Positions 16,295 through 25,109 of a stretch of DNA of 47,057 nt are shown here, piece by piece. Source of the stretch: Actinomadura fibrosa (GTDB lineage Bacteria; Actinomycetota; Actinomycetes; Streptosporangiales; Streptosporangiaceae); NCBI RefSeq assembly GCF_900659615.1, contig NZ_CAACUY010000056.1, positions 1-47,057 of the forward strand, given 5' to 3'. The translations under genes were made by a program, and so were the position numbers. Within the stretch, counting starts at the first letter, position 1, and each line of letters begins with the position of its first letter. The notes beneath the pieces are model-generated. The model was not told where the DNA came from. It saw only the letters and a list, made by a program, of their open reading frames with translations, and did no database searches.

Positions 16295-16714
16295 ATGAAC
16301 AGCAGCACCACCGTCTCAGCGGAGCTGGGCCTCCGTCTCGTCGTTCCCGACCGCACGACGGTTCCCCTGCTGGCCGGGCTGGAGTACGCGGCGGACGACC
16401 CGTACGCCATCCGCATGGCCTTCTACGTGGGCGACGACGAGCCGGTCGAGTGGATCTTCGCGCGCGAGCTGCTCACCGTCGGCATCGTCCGCAAGGTCGG
16501 GGACGGGGACGTCGAGGTCTGGCCCGCGGCGGTGGACGACGACTCGACACTGAACATCGCGCTGTCGTCGCCGTTCGGGAACGCGCTGTTCGAGGTGCCG
16601 CTGCCGCCGCTCGCCGACTTCCTCCACCGGACCTACCAGGCCGTCCCGGCGGGGCAGGAGTCGGAGTTCATCGACATCGACGCGGAGCTGGAGAACCTGC
16701 TCTGGTCGTCCTGA
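16295..16714 (+). CDS. ssgB: SsgA-like sporulation/cell-division protein (SsgB type)
   Basis: 139 residues starting MNSSTTVSAELGLRL at ATG 16295, chosen over the upstream in-frame ATG at 16277 because AAGGA (16284-16288) lies 6 nt before it. Family marks are VEWIFARELLTVG, VRKVGDGDVEVWP and LSSPFGNALFEVPLP, with the C-terminal HRTYQAVPAGQE. SsgB recruits FtsZ to septum sites in sporulating hyphae of streptomycetes, and close length (137 in Streptomyces, from memory) supports the SsgB subgroup. Its stop directly abuts the stop of the opposing sthA (shared TGATCA). Confidence 0.85.
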   Translation: MNSSTTVSAELGLRLVVPDRTTVPLLAGLEYAADDPYAIRMAFYVGDDEPVEWIFARELLTVGIVRKVGDGDVEVWPAAVDDDSTLNIALSSPFGNALFEVPLPPLADFLHRTYQAVPAGQESEFIDIDAELENLLWSS

Positions 16715-18118
16715 TCACTGGGTCAGGCGGGCGATGTGCCGCATCTTGTTCATCGCGTCGAGGGCGGCGACCTTGTAGGACTCGGCGAGGGTGGGGTAGT
16801 TGAAGACGGCGTTGACCAGGTAGTCGACCGTGCCGCCGCAGCCCATGACGGTCTGGCCGATGTGGACGAGCTCCGTGGCGCCCGTCCCGAAGACGTGGAC
16901 GCCGAGCAGGGAGCGGTCGTCCGGCGACACGAGGAGCTTGAGCATCCCGTAGGAGTCGCCGATGATCTGGCCGCGGGCGAGCTCGCGGTAGCGGGACACC
17001 CCCACCTCGAACGGCACCTTGGCCTCGGTGAGCGCGTCCTCGGTGCGGCCGACGAAGCTGATCTCGGGGATCGTGTAGATGCCGATCGGCTGGAGCTCGT
17101 GGATCTCCGAGACGGGCTCGCCGCAGGCGTGGTGGGCGGCGAGGCGGCCCTGCTCCATCGAGGTGGCGGCGAGCGCGGGGAAGCCGATCACGTCGCCGAC
17201 CGCGTAGATGTGCTCGACCTCGGTGCGGTAGTTCTCGTCCACCTTGATCCGGCCGCGGCGGTCGGGGGCGAGGCCGGCGGCGGTCAGGTCGAGCTCGTCG
17301 GTCATGCCCTGCCGTCCGGCGGAGTACATGACGCAGTCGGCGGGGATGCGCTTCCCGCTCTCCAGGACGGTGAGCGCGCCGTGCGCCATCCGCTCGACGG
17401 ACGCGACGGTCTCGCCGAACCGGAAGGTGACCGCGAGGTCGCGCAGGTGGTACTTCAGCGCCTCGACGATCTCCAGGTCGCAGAAGTCGAGCATCCGCTC
17501 GCGCCGCTCGACCACGGTGACCTTGGTGCCGAGCGCGGCGAACATCGAGGCGTACTCGATCCCGATCACCCCGGCGCCGACGACGACCAGCGTCTCGGGG
17601 ATGCGGTCGAGGTGGATGATCCCGTCGGAGTCGATGACCGTGCGGTCGTCGAACTCGACGGTCTCCGGGCGCGCGGGCCGCGTCCCGGTGGCGATGACGA
17701 TCTTGTCGGCGGTGACCTTGACCTCGCGGTCGCGCCCGCCGGTGATCCCCACGGTGTGGGGCTCCAGGAACCGGCCGGTGCCGGGCAGGACGGTGACGTG
17801 GTTGCGGGCGAGCTGGCTGCGGATGACGTCGACCTCGCGGCCGATGACGTGCTGGGTCCGCATGCCGAGGTCGGCGACGGTGATCTCGTCCTTGACGCGG
17901 TAGCTCTGGCCGTACAGCTCGCGCTGGTTGAGGCCGGTCAGGTAGAGGACGGCCTCGCGGAGCGTCTTGGAGGGAATCGTCCCGGTGTTGATGCAGACGC
18001 CGCCCATCATCTCGCGGCGGTCGACGATGGCGACCCGCCGGCCGAGCTTGGCGGCGGCGATGGCCGCGCGCTGCCCGCCGGGGCCCGACCCGAGCACGAG
18101 CAGATCGAAGTCGTTCAC
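16715..18118 (-). CDS. sthA: soluble pyridine nucleotide transhydrogenase
   Basis: 467 residues from GTG 18118 (MNDFDLLVLGSGPGGQ). FAD-binding GSGPGG at the N-terminus and NAD(P)-binding VVVGAGVIGIEYASMF in the middle; AVGDVIGFPALAATS closes the FAD site; the dimerisation domain starts near IYTIPEISFVG. The segment GGVCINTGTIPSKT has one Cys followed by Thr, so it lacks the redox disulfide of lipoamide dehydrogenases, as expected of SthA. The enzyme moves reducing equivalents between NADPH and NAD+ in the cytosol. Lipoamide-dehydrogenase-like or mercuric-reductase-like alternatives are less likely for that reason. Confidence 0.88.
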   Translation of the reverse strand: MNDFDLLVLGSGPGGQRAAIAAAKLGRRVAIVDRREMMGGVCINTGTIPSKTLREAVLYLTGLNQRELYGQSYRVKDEITVADLGMRTQHVIGREVDVIRSQLARNHVTVLPGTGRFLEPHTVGITGGRDREVKVTADKIVIATGTRPARPETVEFDDRTVIDSDGIIHLDRIPETLVVVGAGVIGIEYASMFAALGTKVTVVERRERMLDFCDLEIVEALKYHLRDLAVTFRFGETVASVERMAHGALTVLESGKRIPADCVMYSAGRQGMTDELDLTAAGLAPDRRGRIKVDENYRTEVEHIYAVGDVIGFPALAATSMEQGRLAAHHACGEPVSEIHELQPIGIYTIPEISFVGRTEDALTEAKVPFEVGVSRYRELARGQIIGDSYGMLKLLVSPDDRSLLGVHVFGTGATELVHIGQTVMGCGGTVDYLVNAVFNYPTLAESYKVAALDAMNKMRHIARLTQ

Positions 18119-18260
18119 GCCCCCAGTCTGCCGGGACGGCGCCGTTCCCATAAGGGCTTTCCCCGGACGAACATGGATCCGTCCCCGTCCGGACGCCCCG
18201 GGTTCGCCGGACGCGGCGGCGGGGGCTCTTAGGCCGGTGAAGATCGGGCAGAGGTAGGTC

Positions 18261-19127
18261 ATGAGCAAGGAGATGCTGGGGATCGACTTCGGCGGGACGG
18301 GGATCAAGGGCGCGACGGTCGATCTGTCCGACGGCACGTTCACCGCGGACCGGTTCCGGATACCCACCCCCCGTCCGGCCGAGCCGAAGGCGGTCGCGGG
18401 AGTCGTGGGCGAGATCGTCGAGCACTTCGGCTGGGACGGGCCGGTCGGCGTGACCTATCCCGGCGTGGTGATCGACGGGGTGACGATGTCGGCCGCGAAC
18501 GTGTCGAAGAAGTGGATCGGCTACGAGGCGGAGCGGCTGTTCTCGGAGGCGACCGGGCGGCCGGTGACGCTGCTGAACGACGCGGACGCGGCGGGGGTCG
18601 CGGAGATGCGGCTCGGCGCCGGGAAGGGCCGGTCGGGGACGGTCGTCCTGCTGACCCTCGGGACCGGCATCGGGAGCGCCCTGTTCACCGACGGGGTCCT
18701 CGTCCCGAACACCGAGTTCGGGCATCTGGAGCTGCACGGCCACGACGCCGAGTCGCGGGCGTCCGCCAAGGCCCGCGAGGACCACGATCTGAGCTGGGAG
18801 AAGTGGGCGAAGCGGCTCAGCGACTACATGGGGCATCTGGAGGCGCTGATCTCGCCCTCGCTGATCATCGTGAGCGGCGGGGTGAGCAAGAAGTCGGACC
18901 ACTTCATCCCGCTGATCAAGGGGGTGCGGGCGCCGATCGTCCCGGCGACCCTGGTCAACAACGCGGGGATCGTGGGGGCCGCGATGGCGGCCGCCGCCGC
19001 GGAGGGCGGGGCCGCCGCCGGGCGGTCCGGGCAGGAGGTCAGGAAGGCCGGTGCGTTCGACGGCCTCACCGGTGCCTCGGACGGTCCCGGTCTCGCAGGT
19101 GGACGCGCCGATCCGGCGCCCGCCTGA
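18261..19127 (+). CDS. ppgK: polyphosphate glucokinase (ROK family)
   Basis: 288 residues from ATG 18261 with AGAGGTAG just upstream. ROK/PPGK motifs are LGIDFGGTGIKGA, PVGVTYPGVV, LNDADAAGVAEM, LLTLGTGIGSALF and NTEFGHLELHGHDAE. The product phosphorylates glucose with polyphosphate (and often ATP) and is an actinobacterial hallmark. After AAAAAEGG the C-terminal ~45 residues form an Ala/Gly-rich tail longer than usual. Divergent from sthA and ends 3 nt before the stop of the GH38 gene on the other strand. Confidence 0.92.
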   Translation: MSKEMLGIDFGGTGIKGATVDLSDGTFTADRFRIPTPRPAEPKAVAGVVGEIVEHFGWDGPVGVTYPGVVIDGVTMSAANVSKKWIGYEAERLFSEATGRPVTLLNDADAAGVAEMRLGAGKGRSGTVVLLTLGTGIGSALFTDGVLVPNTEFGHLELHGHDAESRASAKAREDHDLSWEKWAKRLSDYMGHLEALISPSLIIVSGGVSKKSDHFIPLIKGVRAPIVPATLVNNAGIVGAAMAAAAAEGGAAAGRSGQEVRKAGAFDGLTGASDGPGLAGGRADPAPA

Positions 19128-19130
19128 CGT

Positions 19131-21920
19131 TCAGTCCGGGCGTTGCAGTTGGATCGTGGCGATCTCCCAGGGGCGTAGCGGCAGGGTGAGCGTGCCGTCG
19201 CGGACGTCGAGCGGCTCGCCGGGGCGTCCGCGCAGGTCGGCGCGGGTCGCTTCGGTGAAGGGGCCGCGCAGGACGGCGGTGACGGGTTCGGGGTTCTGGG
19301 CGGCCAGACGGATTTCGAGCCGGCCGCCCTCCCGCGTCCGCAGCGAGGTCATGACCGCGCCGTCGCCCGTGATCGCGATGCCCGCGCGGGCGGCGGGGGC
19401 GGGCGCCGCGGCGGGACCGTACCCGGCGGCCGCCATGAGGTCGTGCCGGTACGCCTCGGCGGCCTGGAGGATGGAAGGGCCCGGGCGGTCGCCGGAGTAC
19501 GGCAGGACGGCCAGCCCGACCGTCCGCTCGCCGCGGCACTGGGCGCGGGGCGTCGGCAGCTGGGGGCCGGCGGGCTGGTCGCGGTAGGCGTTGCGGTCGC
19601 GCGACAGGTAGCCGATCGAGCGCAGCAGGGTGATCGCGAGCTCTGATCCGGCGCCGGTGAGCTCGTACTCGGAGACGTGTTCGAGCAGGACGGCGAGGCC
19701 GCCCGCCGCCACGAAGCCGGACGCGGGGAACGTCGGCACCGGGCGCTCGCCGAAGCCGCCCTCGGCGTCCGTCCCCCGCTCGATGATCGCGAACTGCCCC
19801 TCGGCGAACGACAAGTCGGCCGGGCGGGGCAGCGGGAGGTGGAGCCGGACGCGGTGGTCGTCGCAGCGGTTGTCGAACGTGACGCGGAGCCGCAGGAACG
19901 GCTCGCCTGTGCGCAGCTCGGCCCGGGTGGTGACCGTCACGTCCTCGTGGGCGACGGATCGGGCGTTCTCGGGGACGTTCCCGGACGCGGGCCACCGGTA
20001 CGTCCGGACGATGTCGACCGCGGCCACGAGCGGTCCCGGCCAGACCGGCACGACTCGGACAGAGAGGGGCGTTTCGACGAGGCGGTCCTGCGCGGGCGGG
20101 GCGTAGTTGTAGGAGTCGCCGAGGTCGCCGCCGTCCACGATCCGTCCGAGCCCCTCGATGACGTGGCCGTCGCGGGTGCGGAGCGCGATGGTGCCGTCGT
20201 CGGCGATCCGCGCGGACAGCAGCCCGTTGTCGAGGCCGTCCTGCGAGGCCGTTACCGGATGGGCGACCAGGGCGTTTTCGCTGGACGGGACGGGACGCAC
20301 GGTGGCCAAGCCCAACGGCGGCACGTCGGCGAGCGCGGCCACCGTCTGCCGGGGATCGGCCAGGATGCGCACCCGCCATTGCCCGTCCGCCCCGTCCAGG
20401 GCCTCCCGGACGTCGCCGATGTCGAACGGCGCGTCGGAGCGGGCCGTGACGTGGAAGGTGAGCGTGCGGTCCGGGCGGGACACCGACCAGTCGCGGATCT
20501 CCTGGCCGAACAGCACCCGCCCGTAGATCCGTTCGAGCAGGACGGGCAGGTCGGACGCGGGGTGGACGGCGTCGTCCAGCACCGTCGGCGCGATCTCCAG
20601 CGTCTGGGCGGGCACGGGCCGCTCGGTCCCTTCCTCGTCGAGGGTGGCCAGTCCCGCTCCCGTGCCGGCGACCATCGGGACCTCCAGGACGACGATGCCC
20701 GTGCGGCGCGCCGGCGTCGGATTGAAGACCAGGTGGGCGCCGAGCGGGACCGCGGCGGCCCGCTCGGCGGTCACGAGGTCGCAGACGGCGCGGCCGAGCT
20801 GCTCGGCCTCGGCCATGCGGGCCGCGACCTGCTCGGCGGTCTCGTCGCTGCCGCAGCCGGTGACGGAGTCGTGGCAGCTCACCTCGATGAGCCGCCGCCA
20901 GGCGAGGTCGAGGAACCGCTGCGCGTCGCCCGCGTACCACAGCGCGGCGAGCGGCTCGGCGTACCGCTCCACGAGCCGCTCGGCCCGTCCCATCGCCTGT
21001 TTCAGGGCGATCCGGGCGGACAGGACGCCGGGCAGGATGTTGGCCCTGGCGTGCGAGCGCAACTCCCCGCGGATCCGGAGGAGGCCGTCCACGGACGGGT
21101 TCGTGTCCGCGAAGTACCCGGCGAGCGTGTCGAGGCGCATGTCGAGGCCGGAGGCCGCGATCCGCTCGGCGAGGTCGGCGGCGGGCGCGGTGTGGTCGGC
21201 GCCGTACATCGCGAGGAGCGGGCCGCCGTCCGGGCTCCAGCGGCCCATGGCGGCCGCGAAGCCCGCGGCGCGTCCGGGCAGCGCGGGGACGTCGCCGAGC
21301 TCCTCGAACATCGACGCCGCGTTGCCGTAGCCGCCCTCGGGGAGGTACTGCGTGCGGACGGCGGTGCCGTCCGGCGCCTCCCACGCGAACGCACTGGTCC
21401 GCACCCGCGCGGGGACGCCGCGCCAGACACAGGCGTGCACGATCCCCGCCAGCCGCAGGATCTGCGGCATCTGGGCGCAATGCCCGAACTGGTCGGGCAG
21501 GTAGCCGACCATCATCGCCGCGCCCAGCTCCTCCGCGCGGCGGAGCCCGAGCTCCAGGTTTCGGACGATGTTCTCGCCTGAGCAGAGGAACTCGTCGTGG
21601 AGGATTTGCCAGGGCCCGACGGCGAGGCGCCCTTCGCGGACGAGCGCGGCCACCCGCTCCGCCCGCTCGGGACGGATCTCCAGGTAGTCGTCGACCGCGG
21701 CCATCTGCCCGTCCAGGGTGAACCGCCAGCGCGGGTCGGCCTCCATCCGGTCGATGACGCCGTCGAGGAGCGACACCAGCCGGAGTCTGAAACGCTGGAA
21801 CGGCAGGTACCACTCGCGGTCCCAGTGGGTGTGCGGGACGACGACGATCGTGCCGCCCCGCTCCCCCGCCCGCGCCTGACCGTCCGCCTGACCGTCCGCC
21901 TGACCGCTGTTCAGCCGCAC
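19131..21920 (-). CDS. GH38 alpha-mannosidase
   Basis: 929 residues from GTG 21920, which overlaps the PHP gene by 10 nt. The first 20 codons contain a near-perfect tandem repeat (QADGQADGQA). The catalytic domain begins PHTHWDREWYLPFQ (Zn ligands His and Asp), with GYLPDQFGHCAQMP carrying the nucleophile Asp and CHDSVTGCGSDE a further Zn His. The remaining ~500 residues are the beta-sandwich domains of family 38. It is the last gene of a six-gene transport operon and has no signal peptide, so it likely trims imported mannosides in the cytosol. Substrate linkage is not predictable from sequence. Confidence 0.9.
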   Translation of the reverse strand: MRLNSGQADGQADGQARAGERGGTIVVVPHTHWDREWYLPFQRFRLRLVSLLDGVIDRMEADPRWRFTLDGQMAAVDDYLEIRPERAERVAALVREGRLAVGPWQILHDEFLCSGENIVRNLELGLRRAEELGAAMMVGYLPDQFGHCAQMPQILRLAGIVHACVWRGVPARVRTSAFAWEAPDGTAVRTQYLPEGGYGNAASMFEELGDVPALPGRAAGFAAAMGRWSPDGGPLLAMYGADHTAPAADLAERIAASGLDMRLDTLAGYFADTNPSVDGLLRIRGELRSHARANILPGVLSARIALKQAMGRAERLVERYAEPLAALWYAGDAQRFLDLAWRRLIEVSCHDSVTGCGSDETAEQVAARMAEAEQLGRAVCDLVTAERAAAVPLGAHLVFNPTPARRTGIVVLEVPMVAGTGAGLATLDEEGTERPVPAQTLEIAPTVLDDAVHPASDLPVLLERIYGRVLFGQEIRDWSVSRPDRTLTFHVTARSDAPFDIGDVREALDGADGQWRVRILADPRQTVAALADVPPLGLATVRPVPSSENALVAHPVTASQDGLDNGLLSARIADDGTIALRTRDGHVIEGLGRIVDGGDLGDSYNYAPPAQDRLVETPLSVRVVPVWPGPLVAAVDIVRTYRWPASGNVPENARSVAHEDVTVTTRAELRTGEPFLRLRVTFDNRCDDHRVRLHLPLPRPADLSFAEGQFAIIERGTDAEGGFGERPVPTFPASGFVAAGGLAVLLEHVSEYELTGAGSELAITLLRSIGYLSRDRNAYRDQPAGPQLPTPRAQCRGERTVGLAVLPYSGDRPGPSILQAAEAYRHDLMAAAGYGPAAAPAPAARAGIAITGDGAVMTSLRTREGGRLEIRLAAQNPEPVTAVLRGPFTEATRADLRGRPGEPLDVRDGTLTLPLRPWEIATIQLQRPD

Positions 21921-23119
21921 AGTGCGATCACCTCGTTCTCGTGGGACTCCAGGCGGTGCAGGCCGGGGCCGTCCGCCGGGAACCGGACGCGGTCGCCGCG
22001 GACGGCCGCGCGCCGCCCGTCCGGCCGGACGAGCACGGTCCCGTCGGCGCCGACCGCGATCAGCTCGTCGTCCAGGCGCAGCAGCACGGGCGCGTCCCGG
22101 TCGGCCGAGACCGACGTGCGCCCGGCGGCGAGCGCGCGGAGGACGCCGTCGCCGTCGTCCGCGTCGGCGAGGACCCAGGTGGTGGGCTCGCCGAGGTTCT
22201 TGAACTGGCCGGGGTCGTGGAAGTCGCTGCCGCCGAGGGGGACGGCGCCGCCGGGCAGCCACAGGTCCGTCCAGCTCAGCGGGGCGCCCCAGCGCCGGTC
22301 CCACCAGGACGGATGCCAGATCTCCACGAAGGGCGGCCGGTGCTCCGGCGGCAGCGGGCGGCGCCAGGCGCAGTCGCCGCTGAGCGGATGGTTGATCGAC
22401 ATGAGCCCGCCGTTCGCGGCGGCGAACGCCGCCCAGTCGGCGCTGGGGCGCCGGAAGTCGACCCAGCCGGTGTCGCCGAAGACGTTGGCGTGGCCGAGGT
22501 CGGTGGTGACCTCCTGGCCGGGCAGCAGCGTGACCCCGGCGTGCGCGGCGGCGTCCGGGAGCCGGGGATGGTGGCTGACGGTGTTGTGGTCGGTCACCGC
22601 GAGGTAGTCGAGGCCGCGGGACGCGGCGAGGCAGGCCAGCTCGTGGACGGTGAGCGTCCCATCGCTGTGGACCGTGTGGGAGTGCAGGTCGCCGGCGAGC
22701 CAGCGCAGCCCGGCGGGCGCGGGCAGGTCGCGGCGCGGCGGCCGGTCGGGCGCGGGCGGCGGCGCCGGGACGTCCGGTGCCCGCGCCGGGGACGCCGAGG
22801 TCGTCACCGTGACCTCGTAGGGGACGCCGTCCGGCGGGATCCGGTGGAGGCCCAGCCAGACGTGCCACGTCCCGGGTTCGATCTCGCCGGGCAGGTAGCC
22901 GGGCGTGGCCCAGCCCGGACCGATCGTGTACGCGCGGCGCGCTCCCCCGGACCAGCCGCGGAACCCGGCGGGCCCGTGGCAGCCGAGGTCGATGACCCCG
23001 CCCTCGAAGGCCAGCTCCACCGTGATGGACGCGGTGCCCGGCGGGACGTCGAAGGGCAGTTCGCGCAGCCCGCGCTCCAGGCGGTCCTCCAAGGTCCAGC
23101 GGCCTCTGTGCACCGTCAT
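21911..23119 (-). CDS. PHP-domain metallohydrolase (CehA/McbA-type)
   Basis: 402 residues from ATG 23119, overlapping the ATPase stop by 4 nt (ATGA). Residues 1-~120 form a beta-rich N-terminal domain (GTWHVWLGLHRIP). The PHP domain has the metal motifs GDLHSHTVHSDG, YLAVTDHNTVSHH, PGQEVTTD, SINHPLSGD and GGSDFHD. Such enzymes hydrolyse phosphoesters or related bonds. In an operon between ATPase and alpha-mannosidase, a role in removing a phosphodiester decoration (for instance mannose-phosphate or glycerophosphate) from the imported glycan is possible but inferred. Confidence 0.82.
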   Translation of the reverse strand: MTVHRGRWTLEDRLERGLRELPFDVPPGTASITVELAFEGGVIDLGCHGPAGFRGWSGGARRAYTIGPGWATPGYLPGEIEPGTWHVWLGLHRIPPDGVPYEVTVTTSASPARAPDVPAPPPAPDRPPRRDLPAPAGLRWLAGDLHSHTVHSDGTLTVHELACLAASRGLDYLAVTDHNTVSHHPRLPDAAAHAGVTLLPGQEVTTDLGHANVFGDTGWVDFRRPSADWAAFAAANGGLMSINHPLSGDCAWRRPLPPEHRPPFVEIWHPSWWDRRWGAPLSWTDLWLPGGAVPLGGSDFHDPGQFKNLGEPTTWVLADADDGDGVLRALAAGRTSVSADRDAPVLLRLDDELIAVGADGTVLVRPDGRRAAVRGDRVRFPADGPGLHRLESHENEVIALCG

Positions 23120-24282
23120 TCGGCTCCCCCGTCCCCCGCCACGGGCTCGACCGGCCGCCCGGCCGCCGCCTCCCCCGCCTCCGTCGCCTCCCCCGCCTCC
23201 GCCGCCTCGGCGGCGCCGGTGATCAGTTCGCCGTCACGGTAGAGCAGGACGCGGCCCGGGCGCGGCACCGCCCAGCCCTCGTCGCCCGGCCGGGGCTCGC
23301 GGTCCTCGCCGACGACCACGGACACCCGATCGTCGCCCACGTCCAGCGTCACCAGCGAGGACGCGCCGAGGTGCTCGACCACGGACACGCGGCCCCCGAA
23401 GGCGCCGTCCGCCGGGACGTCCGAGAAGTCCAGGTACTCGGGCCGCACCCCGCAGACCACGGACTCCCCGTCCTCGACCGACCCGCGCTCCTCCGCCGGG
23501 ACGGGCAGCACGGCGCCGGCCACGGCGACCGACCCGCCGCACACGCGTCCCGGCAGGAGGTTCATGGGGGTGGAGCCGATGAAGGAGGCGACGAACAGGT
23601 TCGCGGGACGGCGGAACACCTCGACGGGGGTGCCGAGCTGCCGGATCCGGCCCGCCTCCATGACCGCGATCCGGTCCGCGAGGGCGAGCGCCTCCGCCTG
23701 GTCGTGGGTGACGAAGACGGTGGTGACGCCGAGCTCCCGCTGGAGCCGTTTGAGGAACGTGCGGGCCTCCAGCCGAAGCCGCGCGTCGAGGTTGGAGAGC
23801 GGCTCGTCCAGCAGGAAGATCCGCGGGTGGGCGACGAGGGCGCGGGCCAGCGCGACGCGCTGCTGCTGCCCGCCCGACAGCTCCCCGGGGCGGCGCTGTT
23901 CCAGGCCCGCGAGGCTCAGGTACTCCGCGGCCTCGGCGGCGGCGCCGTGCCGCCGGGCGCGGCCCTCCTTCTTGATGCGCAGCGGGTAGGCGATGTTGTC
24001 GAGGACGGTCATGTGCGGGAAGAGCGCGTAGTCCTGGAAGACCATGCCGACGTCCCGGCGCCCGGGCGGCAGCCGCGTCACGTCGGCGTCGCCGAGGCGG
24101 ATCGTCCCGCCCGTCGCCGTCTCCAGCCCGGCGACCGTGCGCAGCAGGGTGGTCTTGCCGCAGCCGGACGGGCCGAGCAGCGCGAAGAACTCGCCGTCCG
24201 CCACGTCGAGGTCGAGGGCGTCCAGGGCGCGGACACCGCCCGGGTAGACCTTCGTCAGCGCGCGCAGGGTGATGGCCGACAT
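23116..24282 (-). CDS. sugar ABC transporter ATPase (MalK/UgpC-like)
   Basis: 388 residues from ATG 24282, overlapping the permease stop by one base (TGATG). Walker A GPSGCGKTT, Q-loop FQDYALFPH, signature LSGGQQQRVALARAL, Walker B IFLLDEPLSNLD, H-loop VFVTHDQAEA, then a TOBE/OB regulatory region (GVRPEYLDFSD, GRVSVVEHLG). The last ~35 residues are an Ala/Glu-rich repeat (EAAEAGEATEAGEA). It energises the two permeases encoded just upstream. Confidence 0.9.
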   Translation of the reverse strand: MSAITLRALTKVYPGGVRALDALDLDVADGEFFALLGPSGCGKTTLLRTVAGLETATGGTIRLGDADVTRLPPGRRDVGMVFQDYALFPHMTVLDNIAYPLRIKKEGRARRHGAAAEAAEYLSLAGLEQRRPGELSGGQQQRVALARALVAHPRIFLLDEPLSNLDARLRLEARTFLKRLQRELGVTTVFVTHDQAEALALADRIAVMEAGRIRQLGTPVEVFRRPANLFVASFIGSTPMNLLPGRVCGGSVAVAGAVLPVPAEERGSVEDGESVVCGVRPEYLDFSDVPADGAFGGRVSVVEHLGASSLVTLDVGDDRVSVVVGEDREPRPGDEGWAVPRPGRVLLYRDGELITGAAEAAEAGEATEAGEAAAGRPVEPVAGDGGAE

Positions 24283-25109
24283 CAGCGCTTGATCCCTCCG
24301 TGGAAGCGGAACCCGTACCGGCGGCTGACGAACAGGTACATGACGACGACCGGCAGGGAGTACAGCAGCGAGAACGTCGAGATCAGGGCCAGGTCGGGCT
24401 GGCCGCCCTCGGTGTAGAACGTGTACATGATCACCGACGCGGGCGCCTTGTCGGGATTGCGCAGCAGCAGGAACGGCATGAGGAAGTCGCCCCACACCTG
24501 CGCGACCGTCCACACCGCGACGGTGGCGAGGCCGGGCCGGATGACGGGCGCGACGACGTGCCGCAGGATCTGGAGCGGCGAGGCGCCGAAGACCCGCGCG
24601 GCCTCCTCGTAGGAGACGGGCGTGCCGTCGGTGAAGTCCTTCAGCAGGAAGATCGCCGCGGGCAGCAGCCCGCCGGTCAGCACCAGCACGACCCCGGCGC
24701 GCGAGTCGATCAGGTGCAGGTTGAAGGCGAGCAGGAAGACGGGCACCATCGCCGCCGTCCCGGTGATGATCGACGAGAGCAGGAGCAGGAGGTACAGCAG
24801 GACGTCCCGGCCGGGGATCCGGACCCGGCTCAGCGCGTACGCGGCCAGCGCCGCGCAGGCGACCACGAGCGCGGCGGTCCCGGCGGCGAGGAGCACCGAG
24901 TTCCGCAGCGACGCGAGCGCGTAGGGGTTGTCCATCAGGACCTTGAAGTTGTGCAGGGTGAACTCGGGCAGCGACGCGGTGATGCCGGGGTTCGCGTCGA
25001 ACGGCGCGAACGCCAGCCACAGCAGCGGCAGCGCGAAGAACCCCAGCACGGCGGAGACGAAGGTGGCCAGGCCGATCCTGCGCAGCGCCTCCCGGACGGT
25101 CTCGTTCAC
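24282..25109 (-). CDS. sugar ABC transporter permease 2 (MalG-like)
   Basis: 275 residues from GTG 25109, overlapping permease 1 by four bases (GTGA). Six hydrophobic segments, from GLATFVSAVLGFFALP to the C-terminal VVVMYLFVSRRYG; the EAA loop reads YEEAARVFGASPLQILRHVVAPVIRPG, the contact with the ATPase. The C-terminal phrase FRFHGGIKR is typical of MalG-type subunits. Belongs to the CUT1 carbohydrate importer class by arrangement with the binding lipoprotein. Confidence 0.9.
   Translation of the reverse strand: MNETVREALRRIGLATFVSAVLGFFALPLLWLAFAPFDANPGITASLPEFTLHNFKVLMDNPYALASLRNSVLLAAGTAALVVACAALAAYALSRVRIPGRDVLLYLLLLLSSIITGTAAMVPVFLLAFNLHLIDSRAGVVLVLTGGLLPAAIFLLKDFTDGTPVSYEEAARVFGASPLQILRHVVAPVIRPGLATVAVWTVAQVWGDFLMPFLLLRNPDKAPASVIMYTFYTEGGQPDLALISTFSLLYSLPVVVMYLFVSRRYGFRFHGGIKR

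Noticed and set aside
18861..18902. Possible long ORFs opposite sthA and ppgK
   Set aside because: They are shadows of sthA and ppgK in other frames.
21877..21909. 12-bp tandem repeat in the GH38 gene start (QADGQADGQA)
   Set aside because: In frame and short; a simple coding repeat, not a CRISPR or VNTR of note.
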